64,000 bases of DNA from Cladorhizidae sp. MBARI D1340-BT2. Taxonomy: Eukaryota; Porifera; Demospongiae; Poecilosclerida; Cladorhizidae. Under the pieces are notes generated by a model. The model saw only the letters and a program-made list of their open reading frames with translations. It had not been told where the DNA came from and did not search any database. The stretch is from positions 31,383,947 through 31,447,946 of the forward strand of contig JAQNBH010000006.1 in the NCBI GenBank assembly GCA_028752905.1, given 5' to 3'. Positions 19,729 through 31,682 of the stretch are shown piece after piece (positions within the stretch are counted from its first letter, which is position 1; each line of letters opens with the position of its first letter). The translations under genes were made by a program, and so were the position numbers.

Positions 19729-20196
19729 AATATCTTGATTCATAGTGAATCAAGTCCTTCTTCAGATCAGTGATAGTGTGAGAGTTCTCCGAAACTTTCT
19801 TCTTCAGATCAATGACATTTTGAGAGCTCTCTGAAAGTTCTTCCTTCAGATCAATGACACCTTGAGAGCTCTCTGAAAGTTGCTTCTTCAGATCAACGAT
19901 ACTTTGAGAGTTCTCTGAAAGTTGCTCCTTCAGATCAATGACACTTTGAGAACTCTCTGAAAGTTCTTCCTTCAGATTAATGACACTTTGAGAGCTCTCT
20001 GAAAGTTCTTCCTTCAGATTAATGACACTTTGAGAGCTCTCTGAAAGTTGCTTCTGCAGATCAAGGACTCTTTGAGAGCTCTCCAACTCCACTATTGAAA
20101 AACTCAGATTAAACTGGTTCTTTGATCATCAGTATGAAGCTTACCTTCGAGTCGCTTTCGCTTTTCAGTAGCACGGTCACGTTTACGTTGCTCCGC
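19729..20196 (-). CDS. Coiled-coil protein fragment, two exons (partial gene)
   Basis: Exon 20145-20196 (basic, AEQRKRDRATEKRKRLE) is joined by a 53-bp GT-AG intron to exon 19729-20091. Both borders are clean (acceptor ATATAG, donor GTAAGC, acceptor TTCAATAG, donor GTAAGC) and the phases agree. The second exon encodes about eight 14-residue units of the form LSESSQSVIDLKEE, that is two heptads with Leu/Ser and Val/Leu at a and d, so a left-handed coiled coil is expected. There is no stop or frameshift. Flanking exons and both protein ends are missing from view. This is the best host-gene candidate in the window; function unknown. Confidence 0.6.
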
Positions 20197-20919
20197 CTAT
20201 ATCAAGTCCTATCACGAAAAGTGTATCTTTTGGTTATTGTATACATCTATAATCAGTGAGTTGACAGTTACATCACAAAAAATATCCATACACTCTGCAC
20301 ACATGTTGTTAAATGGAGCTGCTTACTATCAGTGACTGCTGAAAAGAAGTACTTAATTATAAAAACTAATTGTAATGCAAGTAAAGAGTTAAAGAAATAC
20401 TTAAGGGAGAGGAGCACCAGAAATAGATATCGTAAAAAAAGGTATTAGGTTGTACAGTACATGAAATTATTTCTCTCTAACTGTTTACTGAGTTTATTTT
20501 TTCATCCTTGGTAAGTCATCTACAGATCATTCTAGATTTTGGGATCCTTTAGCTATAGTAGAGTAACTTCTTCGCAGTTGCATTTGTGATGGTTAGGCAT
20601 TTGTAAAAGCAAGCTGTTTTATGCACACAAAAATAAGCTGGTTCCTACATATTTGGAGCTGGTTAGGGACCTGCTGTACACACTGGCATAAGAGTTGTTC
20701 CCTGGTAAGCCACAATAGTGGACTCACACATGTTTGTTCATATGCCAATCATGCGCTATGGTTTTTGCTGTCTTGAACATGTCAGGAGAGAACAGTAAAG
20801 TTGAGCAGTAGCATCTAGATAAGCTGATGAGATGCCAGGAGGTAGCATATACATAGCCAAGTATACTGCTGAGACCATAGCTAGAATTGTTTGTTACACA
20901 GAATTTCTGGCAATCAACT
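20197..20919. other. No clear gene; possible upstream introns of the coiled-coil gene
   Basis: The minus strand has an acceptor-like TTCTTTTCAG near 20340 followed by a GTAAGC, which could bound a tiny exon, but this is too weak to call. Confidence 0.25.
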
Positions 20920-21070
20920 TAAATTTACCCACTCAACATTCTGGCTAATGCTCTAGCCTTCATCAGGAACAATGAGATGCTAAGATTCATACGAATCTTA
21001 GGATCTTATTATTCCTGATTGAGGTTAGAGTAACTAGCAGGAATGTCAAATGAGCAAATTTAAGTTAATA
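20920..21070. repeat. Short inverted-repeat element (MITE-like)
   Basis: AAATTTACCCACTCAACATTCTGGC...GCTCTAGCCTTCATCAGGAA (about 20922-20972) is the imperfect inverse of TTCCTGATTGAGG...GAGCAAATTTAAG (about 21008-21065). Single arms of the same sequence recur near 51170, 51287 and 59660, so it is a dispersed family. Confidence 0.65.
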
Positions 21071-21894
21071 ATCGAGAAAGTTATATCTACAATGTCAACT
21101 GAGAATACTTTAGTTTTCGATTAAATTGATCATACATTGATATCTATACTGAATGGAATTTGAATTAGTTCTGAGACCATTCCAGTTGCAAGATATGGTC
21201 CTCCTCACTTCTCTCTATGCAAACAGTGTAAATTAATGTCACAGTTGACATTTCACTGTAAACCTTATCGTCTCTCATCACATGAAAAAGGGGATAGTTT
21301 GAGAGAAGCATTTTTTGTGAACAACAATACACAAATTCCAAAATGAATGTTTGTAAATATTGTTGACCAATGCTGAAGAGAGTTGTCTAGAAACAAATCT
21401 CACCAATGATTAACTTTCATACAGCAAGTTAATATATAAATAAAACATGGATGAACACAATGTAATAGTACAAAATACTACGAGTAATATCTATATCTCT
21501 ATGGATAATCAATAGGCTCTTTATGTGCATCTCCACTCTCTGCAGGTAAGCATTAAACTGCTCCAGGAAAGTCATAGCTCGGCAACTATTATAGCTATCA
21601 AGCAAGGTAGACTCTGAATTGACCTCTCTTCACAATGCTTTCACTGCTCTAAGATCTCAACTACGCTTGGATGTATGCATGGATTTCTTTTCCTTGATAT
21701 TAACTGCTTTCACCATCAGAATTATGCATTGCATGTCCTGAAGCTTGATCACAATCTTTCATGCCTTGTTGACCAATTCTCCACTGTTGTTGGATGTCAC
21801 TGTTGTGCCAGCTCTAAACTCTGGTTGAGTTGCCTCTCATGTTTTATTTCACCAAAAGTTGTTTAGTATACATGTCGTTAACATCCATATGGTC

Positions 21895-22085
21895 GATTAT
21901 GAAGTGCTGCTCTTGAAATAAATATCAGCTTATGAAGCATGTGTAATAAGCTTCAACATTAGGGTAATGTGTTTCACAGAACATTGCGGCAGGAGTTTTA
22001 CTAGCATAACCAGGCCTGTTTATAGCTGCAAATGTCTGTAGCTGTCCACATTTTCCTAACGAGTATCTTGCTGCTCTTATGTTAG
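21895..22085. repeat. Dispersed duplicate A of a possible coding fragment
   Basis: Matches 43448-43625 in the same orientation, strongest over AGAACATTG...CCTAACGAGTATCTTGCTGCTC. On the minus strand both copies keep a shared peptide pattern (AARYSLG.CGQLQ...AAIN.PGYA), suggesting an exon or transposon-protein remnant. The family is not recognised. Confidence 0.55.
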
Positions 22086-23710
22086 TTACATAGCTAGCTT
22101 CCAAACATCATAACCACAATGGAGAAACTCTTAGGGCATAGTCAGATATGTTGAATATGTGCACAGCAATACAGGATATTTTATGGGGGGAATTTTATTC
22201 CCAAGAGCATATTCTCACTATATACCATATGGCAAGTGAGGTGATGAGAATGTATAGCAAATATTAATCTATACTACTTTAAATTTATTCTAGTGCATGC
22301 AAAATACTTCATAGTTAGGGCAACTCAAGACTTCTCAAGTTTCAGACATCTTCTGGGAAAGTCTAAAACTTCCATTTGGAACTCGTCTCACAAATGCCCA
22401 GACATAAGAAAAGATCTAACTTTTTTTCGTGAGTACCATCACAGAAAGTAACATTAATAATCTCTTGCAAATTATGAATTTTGCATCAAAATTATTCTTC
22501 TACCAGCCTTCTTTGGTTGCCTGCAATGTTTACTAACATAACACTTATTAGCTGTCTCTGTCACCAATCATGTCGCTGCCCCATATCCATGGCAACCAAT
22601 CATAGACCTAGGATTGCCTCATGTGTATGGTTAGGTATACGACCAGTGGGGTTCAATTAAATTTGATGTGACAAGTTAACTAATTAATTCAAATAGATTT
22701 GAAATGACAGTTTAACTAAACAATTCAACTAAAATTGACATGACAAGTCAACTAAAATGAACTAATTTTGAATTAAATAAAGAGACCATAAGAATGGCTT
22801 TTTTAGGCGAGTCCGTTCATTTCATTTTCATGTTCGTTTTTCTCACCTCCTTGGAAGTGGGCTTTCAAAACTCTATTTGAGGACTTTTTCAGTTTCACCG
22901 GACCTTATGTTCGGGTTTTGTGGCCACTGGTTTGACACCAACTAACACACACCCACATTGGTACTGCTATTTACTTGTTAGCATTATTAATTCCATGTCA
23001 AGAAGAATGCAAACCAAAGCTCTGGAAAGATGAAAGTATGGAGTCGTGAAGAGTTACGAAGGATCTTCTGGGTTAGAATCGAGGGAGAAGAAGAGATATC
23101 TAGAAGCTGAAGACTCCAATGATGCTGGAAGTTTGGAACTATAGTATTAACGGCTTTACTGTTTATGCTCCACCCTTTACCTTCAGATGGTTTCTGTAGC
23201 TGGTCCTTCCCTAGCGCTGGCTATCACAGGCCTGCCTGCTCCTGTGTCAACCCTGCTCAGTCACTCTATTTCTGGTGAGTATGTGTGTTGCTGATGAAAG
23301 AGTGCAAGAATGATGGTGAAGAGCAAGAGCAAAATGAGGGGTTTACAACCACCCTGGATCTACCCCTGCCCCCTGGAGTCTTATATTTTGAACATTATTT
23401 TCTCATGATCCAAAGAAATGTGTATTCCCGACATTATTCACAGTTTTGCACACTCAATTTTTGTCCATAGTATATAATTGTTATATCATTTGAATGCTCT
23501 CTCTTTGCTCTTCAAAATGAATGATTACTTTTTCAATCCATCCAATTTTCTATGAGATACGGTTCATTCTGTGGCTCACTTTTCCTGCTGAATGAAAATG
23601 AAAAGGGGGAGGGGGAGTTTTATTAGAAACTGACTGACAGCCTGACAGCAACATAAATGGCAAGTCTTGATGAAGGCTGAAAATTTGTAAAAAAACACAC
23701 CTCTGTACTA
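22086..23710. other. No gene seen; AT-rich with short internal palindromic repeats
   Basis: 22650-22790 is a run of related TTAACTAA/CAACTAAAATTGACATGACAAGT motifs with local dyad symmetry. An open stretch ending at a GTGAGT donor (about 23190-23276, plus) could be an exon, but nothing recognisable is encoded. Confidence 0.3.
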
Positions 23711-24563
23711 TTATGCAGTTTCCTCACCAGCATAGAGCTTCCAACTGTACATATATCCACTGGAGCCATCTGCCAGGACGTAGGCTTTCATGCCCCACTT
23801 GATAGGCTTCATTTGCATGTACTGGATAAACCACAGCCGTCCTTTGAAGCCTATCATTGATTCATCGACAGATATTTCTCTCCCCAGCTGTTAAAAGGTT
23901 TAGAATTTGTCAAGTAAATGCTCCATAAGTGGCCGTATTTTGAACAGGGCATCATATCATGGCCGACCCCTAGGTACATCTTCTCTCCATCATTTAGGTG
24001 AAAGAAGTGCGAGACAAAATCGGTCTCCCGCCATGATAGAGGAGAAGCATGACGTGGTGAAGGGCCATTTCTTGCACCAATAGTCCTCAATCCGATGCTT
24101 ATTATCCATGCTCATGGCAATAAAGGGCAAGAAACTTCACCATTTCACTGACTGAGCACCTTTTCCACTCTCTGACTATTTATCGAAGAGGTAAGTCTTT
24201 ATTTCCAGCCATGAATTGCTCAGCATACAAATTTGTTTCATTCACAACTCTCCTCAGGATATTGTCGTCCAGAAAAAGCTGAGCAAACTCCAAAGGCTCT
24301 TTTCCTTCCATGTCAACAGTGCACCCAGATGCCTGGCTAAAGGAGATGGAAGAACTGGAACAAGAAGTACTGGCACCAGAACTGCTACCACTTTAGCTAC
24401 ACTCACCACCAACTACGCCATCACTAACACTATCAGCTACCTCACAAACTCCAACATCCTCATCATCCTCACTATAATTCTTCACTATGAAGCCATCAAA
24501 ATTGTCATCACTCTCATCATCCAACATACACAGCACTTTATCTGTATCACAATATTTAGCCAT
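23711..24563 (-). pseudogene. piggyBac-type transposase fossil
   Basis: The minus strand begins MAKYCDTDK with an acidic N-terminus (about 24563-24390). It continues with LEFAQLFLDD...NETNLYAEQF, then a broken middle, and ends with the strongly family-like REISVDESMIGFKGRLWF, QYMQMKPIKWGMKAYVLAD and GYMYSWKLYAGEETA followed by TAA at 23711. The Asp residues in VDESM and VLAD are the expected catalytic type. Several stops and frameshifts break 24400-23880, and the C-terminal quarter is absent. I did not find convincing TTAA-flanked termini. Confidence 0.8.
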
Positions 24564-25029
24564 AGTTACACCCCACAATATTTAATTAAACTTGCTATCT
24601 GTTGTAATCTGATAACGCCAAACTTTACAAAGCTCTTAACTAAATCAATAGCTCTTCTATCTAAAGAACTTAGAGTACAGCTGTAAAGCAAGCAGCTGCT
24701 CAGTACCCACTTGTAAAGCATTGCATCTTCTGGGAACACTATAGTTTCCCAAGTATGAAATTGATTTTTTCAGGAGGACAATAATACCACATGAAACATG
24801 CCAGGAAGCATCTTGGAATGTGATAGAAGCAACCTAGTAGGAGGTTGTTTACAAGATAGCTGATCCATAAATGTTTTTTTTGTAAAATCATCCAATTTAC
24901 TTTCCCAGAAAGTAGCCCTGAGCTGTGTTGATATAATTGGTTATCTATCCAAGATCTACAAGTGTGCCAAGTAGAAGAGCCTGAGAAGCAGTCTTAGTAG
25001 GAATAAGGCTAGTTTAAGAAGCTTATAAG
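24564..25029. other. No gene seen
   Basis: AT-rich sequence between the piggyBac fossil and the second hAT. A piggyBac terminus may lie here but I could not identify it. The last five bases (ATAAG) are the hAT target duplication. Confidence 0.3.
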
Positions 25030-28000
25030 CAGGGGCGTACCCAGACTTTAGAAAAGGCGGGTTATGTATATATGTCGGATGTGGATCATGTGGCTGAAAG
25101 CCATGGTGAGGATATATAGTGCAAGAGGGAAATATATATGCCCCATCCAGCACAAATTGTGGAAACTCCAAAAATATTTACAGAGATGATTTTTATTAAG
25201 CAACCTTCAAAAATATACAGACAAAATTACTGAAATAATAAGCTAACATTGAATTCTTCATGGATGTTGTTCTACGTAAAGTTTGCAACAGTATCGATCC
25301 ATTCCAGCTAAGGCACTGAGTCTTTCCTCACTTGTTTAAACATCGAAGTGTGGAAGCAGATCATTCACAAGTACGAGAACTGAGTACGAGTGTAGCAAAA
25401 AGGTTCAAATGGGACATTTGGAAGGGTTTTAGGGCAGCAGAGCTTAAGCGATTCACTCAGAGTTTGAGGACGCTCATCTGGTTAAATTTGTAGCCACCTT
25501 GACTTCCAGCAATGTAACTCTTCATCATGTATACTCACATTTGGTAGATCTTCAGAATAGAAAGTAACAGCAGGTTCAATATTAACAAAGGATGAAGTAG
25601 TGATATGGATGGGCAAGAGATATTGCAATGAAGCTACCTGGTTGGTATGCTTAGTAAATCTTGATGTATAATGTGGTCAAGAAAAGGGATGACTACAGCC
25701 ATTTAAAATAATCCTCAACTGATTTAGTGGATTCAGACGATTCTGCTGTCACTGAGTTGTGCGTGGCATTGAAATAGTTATATTGGACTGAACTGCCCAT
25801 CTAGAACAATGCCGAAAGATATGCTGTGAAAAATTATCAACATCTGCTCTCTCTCTTTTAAATTCATTGCAACAGTCTTGTACTATTGTCACTCCATAGG
25901 TAAGGTCTTGGCACTTTCTTTGTATTTTAACAACAGCTTCTTTAATAGACATAAAGAGAGTAACTAGGGAATACAAGCAAAGGACTCCAATGTTTTCATG
26001 TATGCAAGAGCATTTTTCTTATCATCAGTAGTCCAACCATCTTTAAAGTTCAGAAATTCACTATTTCCATAGAGTACTATCTCACACATTTCAATTAGAA
26101 AAGGATGATATAGACAGAAATGCTCCCAGCCATTGATGTTCTCTACCCATCGAGTAATGCAAACGTTGATTATTGAAGACTGCTTTGTGCCAATCTGAGA
26201 CCTCTTCTGAATGATTGCTTTAAGGAGGCCCTCTCTTTTAGCTGAATCCTTAATCCATAATGTGAAACCTTTTATCTGATCTACACAGTTCCTTATAGGT
26301 GGAACAGAACAGGAACTTATGATAGCCAGCTTATGGAATGACTTGCACAATGGGTGTACAATGCCTTGGGATGCTACTCTCGAAGTAATGCCTGCACACC
26401 AGCTATCTCCCCACTCATCATTGAGGCCCCATCGTACACTTGCCCTCGCAAATCACTCAGTGATAAGCCAAGCCCCTCCAAGGTCTGTATAGTGGCATTT
26501 GCTACATCAGCTGTTCGGACTCTCTCAAGTTTTACAAATGAAACAAACTCTTCTCGAATATCACCATGGCCATCAACAAAGTGAAGGCATATGTGCAAAT
26601 GATCTACATTGTGACATGAAACCTCATCAGAAAAATATTTTGCTTCTTTTATCTCAGATATTGTTTTGGCAAGAATCATATCATAGCCTATAATATTAAT
26701 AATTACATTTTGAGTCCTTGGTGATAAGTGTGTTGCATTCTTTGCCTTGGTACAATAAAGATGCTCATATAAAATACTGTCTGTGCCCGCAAAAGATTTT
26801 AGCAGTGCTAAAAAGTTTCCAGGATTCTTTGACGATGCAACATCCTCTAACTTTCCACGAAATGCAATACCCTGTTTGCCTAAAAAAATTATTGCTCAAA
26901 CATTTTGCCTCAGTATTGCCTTTTTTCACTAATTTCCTTTTGAACAGCAGTGCTTGTCATTACATCTACTCGTGATGCTGGATTTTGAATTGTGCATATG
27001 CTTGCTGCAAACAATCACGATGGTATTGAAGCTTCGCATGATTACTCAAAGTGCAACTCATCTTGATCCAGTTAGAAAAAGGCTTAATTACCAGGTAACC
27101 TTTATCTTTACGTTGGCTAGATGGAAGAAACAGGGCACAAGGCGGACAAAATACACCATCTACCTTAGAACTGTAGACTAGCCAAGGATATTTACTGAGC
27201 CACAATATGTTAAACTTTTGGTGATAGCTATTTAATAAGGTGCCAGTAAGGACACTAGGCAATTGTACATCGTGGCATAAGAAAGAGTAGCTAGCACCAC
27301 TAGAAAGATCATTTATTAAACAAGCAGCATCATCAATAGACCTATTTGCAGATAATAAACATACAATTCTGGTACTTCGGCACTTCCACTTGAGCATTCA
27401 TTAACTACAGGAACTTCATCTTCATGTCAGCTTTCCAGAGTGGTACTGATTTCAGAATGATCCAGATCAGACTGAGGTTCACTAGAATCTGAATAAATGA
27501 GATTGGTTTAACAAGTGTACAGCCATCAAACTAAATAGCTAGCAATAATTTCTCTTATCTTCATCCTCAATGGCTGTTATTTTGAAAAATGACCTGATGT
27601 CCATATTTTGTCGTTGCCTCTTCATGGCAGAGTTGTAGCTCATTAGTTCCACAACTACTATTAATGCTCACTACATGTGCATGATGTGAAACTCTGCAAT
27701 GATTAGCTCATTAACCGGTCGAAGGACAAAGCCCAACCAACCAGCCAGCCCCTCGGTGGGATCCGAGCACCCTGAGCAGATTGGTCTTATTTGCATGAGG
27801 GGTTTGTGGGCTTTCTTTAGAAAGTACATTCGTTGGGTTCTCATTTTCTCCTCCCCCATGGTCAAGGGCTAGGGCTAGGGTAAGTTATTGTAATATTGTT
27901 TCCACATTATTTAACACTATCAATGTACCTATGTATAATTAAAATTATATTAATGAAGTGTGCCAGTGCCTGAAATGAAATCTGAGAGGGCAAAACACAC

Positions 28001-28081
28001 ACAAACACATTCCATTGAATATCATTAAAATGAAAGGGGGGTTCTGCAGAACCCCCAGTAACCCACCTACGTACGCCCATG
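25030..28081 (-). mobile_element. Second hAT transposon (ZMYM1-like), 5-bp target duplication
   Basis: The left end is CAGGGGCGTACCCAGAC at 25030. The right end inverted reads CATGGGCGTACGTAGG, ending at 28081. Flanks are ATAAG at 25025-25029 and ATAAG at 28082-28086. As with the hAT at 5.8 kb, five rather than eight bases are duplicated. The right end also carries a small hairpin around GGGGGTTCTGCAGAACCCCC (about 28037-28056). The transposase inside is on the minus strand and is decayed. Confidence 0.8.
25240..27625 (-). pseudogene. hAT transposase (zinc finger MYM-type 1-like), decayed
   Basis: ATG 27625 opens MKRQRQNMDIRSFF, the usual start of this family, followed by a probable short intron ending TTTATTCAG near 27488. 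The TTF zinc-finger block (YPWLVYSSKVDGVFCPPCALF...NHAKLQYHRDC) lies at about 27200-27010. The DUF4371-type core (YFSDEVSCHNVDHLHICL, GQVYDGASMMSG) lies at 26670-26390, and further core sequence at 26350-25750. A degraded C-terminal dimerisation motif (STLRCLNK) lies near 25340. Stops and frameshifts separate these blocks. The order and length match an almost complete transposase gene. Confidence 0.8.
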
Positions 28082-28089
28082 ATAAGGGC

Positions 28090-28440
28090 TAGGTACCACA
28101 TCCAAAGCTTTAGTGGATAAATTATCTAAGCCTGTCATTATCTAGTAGACTATAATAGTAAAAGAACAGCAAGATCCACACCCTTAAGAGTTCCCTTTAA
28201 ATATATCTAGCTTCACTGCTGGATGCTGCCTGTACTAGAGCAAGAACAAACAAAACATATAATGCAGCAGAAATTAGGTTCGCTGTTGCTATTTCCCAGT
28301 ATAGAGCTCATTCAACATAGCACTCAAGTTCCATGCAAAGACAGCTGTTGTTTGTCTAGTTTTAACTTACAGAGGAAAATGTACCCATAGCATCTAGCTT
28401 TGTGTGTAGCACATTATGACACCATGTTAAGAGGTATGGC
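28090..28440. other. No gene seen; left flank of a possible inversion breakpoint
   Basis: Non-coding sequence between the second hAT and the pol half of the split LTR element. No match to 44.9-45.0 kb is apparent by eye. Confidence 0.3.
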
Positions 28441-28470
28441 CCAAACAGTAAGGTCAAAGCCAGGCTAGGC

Positions 28471-31165
28471 ATGATTAGTTTTGAGTCTGAGGCTGAGATA
28501 ATTCAGGAGTTGCTCAGAACCGGGGACATAAATGGTAGACCGTGTAGGTGCCTCATTGACACTGGTGCCAACAAAGCAGCTAGGTTAGTACCAACTGAAT
28601 GTTTCACTGGCAAGACAGCTAAGGCAAGACTAGCTAATCAGAGGGTCGTCACATTTAAAACAGCAACCATAGACTTAAAGGTAGATGGAATCACTCAGTC
28701 TATGGATGTTTTTGTAGTGGGTAAGGATACAAAGCATGTATTGTTGGGAAGGACCACCCCTGGGTGAGGTCTTGGGTTGCTGGAAGATCCAAGCAAAGGG
28801 TGCTGGCAGACAATCCTGTACCATTACCTGCCATTACCAGGGTTCAAAGTCAGGCACTAGTGGCAGAGAAAGCCGCTAACCAGATTGAAGATAGCAAGGA
28901 TGGCACTTGCACTAGGCTGCTGGCACTTGCACTAGGCCTTACACTACCCAAAATGCATGAAAAACCAATACCCAAACCCAGAAGGAAGGAAGCCAAAACA
29001 ACCTAAACTAGTTGCTTGCGATCCTGTTGACCATGAGACAGATAGCTTATTAACAGAAGTAGAGGAAGTGAGCACCGATACCAGTCCTCTTGGGGAGGAG
29101 GACACTCACATCAATTCTTCTGCTGATGATGAATTGCTGAGTGGGTATATGTACAAGAGAGATGAGGCAATAGAAGAGATATTGAGGCAGGAAACCTTCA
29201 AGGGTTAGATGGAGGGCATGTGAGTGGGTTGCCATTTCTGACCCTTACAAAAGGGAAGGTGGAAGTGCTGGCTCCAACAGAACAGCAGAGGAAGGATGGG
29301 ATATTAAAGGAGATGAGGTGTAAGGCTGATAGGCAGGAAGATGGACACTTCTATCTGGGAGGTGTAATAGTGCATAGCAAATGGGCTGACCCAGGGAGAG
29401 AGTTCACCAGAGTGGTGGCCCCCTCTTGTAGGTGCAAGGAGACATTAATATCTCTACACAAACAAGCCTACGAAAATGAAGAAAGCTACAAAGAAAAATC
29501 TAAACAGGCCTATGATCAGAGCTCCAAACTAAGGAGCTATGAACTCGGGGACATGGTGCTCTGTCACACCCCAGGGTTGACAGGAAAACTCCACTAAATT
29601 TGGGATGGCCCGTACGAGGTCATAGCTAAACTGTCTGATAGTAACTATACAATAGCTGTCCCTAACAAAAGATCCAAAAAGCTAACCATTCACATTATCC
29701 GGCTTAATGAGTGGAAGATGCCACATGCTAATCTCCTTAGACTCATTATGGCAGGCGAATCTGAGGACACACCGAATCCCATAGGTAGTGTCAAGATGAA
29801 TTTATCCAGTGCTAGGAAATCACAGTTGAAGGCCATTATAAAGTACCGTACCCTGAAAGGGCTGGGCTTGCTGAAACATGACCAATGTGAATTCCATTTA
29901 GAGGAAGGAAACCCACTCCGCTTACCCCCTGCCCCCGCAATGAAAAATTATCTTAAGAAGGAGATAGATGAGCTATTTGCCTTAGGTATACTAATTCCAT
30001 CCAAAAGCCCTTGGTCATATCCTATAGTACCGCCTAGGAAAAAGGTGACTAGGGATGTACGACTCTATATTGACTAGAGACAGCTAAATAAAGACACAAT
30101 AAATGACCCGTTCCAGATGCCATGCATTGAGGACCTACTGAACCAATTGGCTAATGCTGTCTGGCTTTCCAAGATTGATCTGAACAAGGGATTCTTCCTG
30201 GTCCTTCTTGGTAGAGCCAGCCAGGATAAGACAGCTTTCTGCACCCCGAGGGGGAAATAAACATTTACCTGCATGCCATTTGGTCTCAAAAATGCAACAG
30301 CAGCTTTCCAAAGGTGCATGGAAAACACTCTAGATCATTTGAGAGACTGCTGTGTGACATATATTGATGATGTATTAATATTTTCTGCTACTTGGGAGGA
30401 ACATGTACAACACATTGAAGAAGTGTTGAAAGCATTGGTTGAGGCTGGGCTGACTACGAACCTAGACAAATGTGTGTGGGGGGCATAGTCACTAGAGTAT
30501 CTGGGACACCAAATTGGACATGGCCTTGTAAGTGTGCCAGAAGTTAAAGTTAAGACACTCAAGGACTTCCATAGACCTAGGAATCAGAAAGGGTTGAGGG
30601 CTATCTTGGGGACCGCCGGTTATTACTGGAAGTTTATACCCGATTTTGTTAGGTGGGCGGGTCCCCTGTCCGATGCCCTGAAGAAGGGTGCCATCTGTTC
30701 ACTGGAATGGAATAAGAGAGAGTCAGATGCATTTAACCATATTGTTTCTGTTCTATGTGACGAGCACTCGCTCATAATTCCCAGAGCTAATGATGAGCTG
30801 ATTCTCCACACTGATGCCTCGATCCTCAGAATTGGTGCAGTACTCTCAGTAAAGAGGGAGGGAGAGGAACAACCTGTCGCCTACTTCTCTAAGCGAACCA
30901 CTCCCGCCGAAACAACTGTTTCCGAACTCGAATGCCTGGCTGTGGTCAAACCTGGCGACCACTTTGCTATTCCCGCCACTTCACTGTCCTAACTGACTAC
31001 CGGGCTCTGCTAGCTCTACAATGGTCTACTCGACTGACAGGCAGACTGATGTGCTGGCACTGGCCCTACAGGTGTTCCAGTTCGAACTTAAGTACTAGCC
31101 AGGCATGTTACATCAGAACGCAGATGGATTGTAGCGACAAAGCTGGCCTGAAGATAAAGCGCTAG
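28471..31165 (+). pseudogene. pol: Decayed pol: protease, integrase remnants, RT, RNase H
   Basis: The protease motif CLIDTGANKAAR is at about 28552. The integrase zinc domain start (HSKWADPGREFTRVVAP) is at about 29371, but the text jumps from KETLISLH directly to QAYENEESYKEKSKQAYDQ, so the catalytic core is deleted near 29460. The GPY/F part (IWDGPYEVIAKL) follows a stop at 29595. RT begins near 29880, with IPSKSPWSYPIVPPRK, YIDDVLIFSATWEEH (about 30361) and GTAGYYWKFIPDF. RNase H has LHTDASILRIGAVLS (about 30808). At least five stops (for example 29595, 30075, 30257, 30486) break it. As in the 9-14 kb element, the integrase lies before RT. Confidence 0.85.
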
Positions 31166-31288
31166 TGAGAGTGACTGAGGGAGCTAGGGAAACACCGCTG
31201 ATTCCGGCTCCTATTAAAGTCTCAAACATGAGATCACATCCACACTCCAATGGAGGACCTTCAGCTGGGGGAGGAGGTGTTTCATCTC

Positions 31289-31300
31289 AGGAGAGGGAGA
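31289..31300 (+). promoter_or_regulatory. Polypurine tract
   Basis: AGGAGAGGGAGA lies directly before the LTR start TGTTGAGG. Confidence 0.75.
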
Positions 31301-31682
31301 TGTTGAGGGCAGACTCATCAACATGGACCATGGATGACCTTTAGGCATTAGCACATAGAGTACTGAGGGACAAGTTATGTCACACCAAACAGACTTAGAT
31401 ATTATATAGCCTAATGTGTGCGTACATAGTTATAGTATATGGAACTTTGCTGAGTGTGTATGTAAGAATGTGTGATATCCTGTTTCCTGGTAAGTCAGGA
31501 TATAAGAACCCTGACTGACCGAGGTTCAGGAGCTTTGCCTTGTCCTGTAATTGCAACCTTGTGTCTTCATTAGTAATCTAAATTCTCTGATTGCAAGATA
31601 CGGGTGCTACTTACATAAGCATAGCTCTGGTGGCAGCAATTTATACCATCACTTGAGGGTTAGACTGGACTATCACTCAACA
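31301..31682 (+). repeat. 3' LTR of the split GMR1-like element
   Basis: 382 bp with inverted ends TGTTGAGG / ...ACTCAACA. It aligns over its whole length with the minus-strand LTR at 46155-46535, with scattered substitutions and small indels (roughly nine in ten bases alike by eye). A PBS-like TGGTGGCAGCA occurs inside it near 31629. Confidence 0.88.

Larger units (their letters stand above)
28450..31682 (+). mobile_element. GMR1-like LTR retrotransposon, 3' half (PR to 3' LTR)
   Basis: Starts abruptly just before the protease and runs through INT remnants, RT and RNase H to a purine tract and a 3' LTR. It has no 5' LTR, PBS or gag. Those parts, with a matching LTR, lie in the opposite orientation at 45.0-46.5 kb. 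The sequence just outside this LTR is GTGTC (31683-31687), against ATGTC outside the other LTR. Confidence 0.8.

Noticed and set aside
27721..27800. Possible tRNA in the CCAACCAACCAGCCAGCC region
   Set aside because: No A-box/B-box spacing or acceptor pairing. It lies inside the hAT element.
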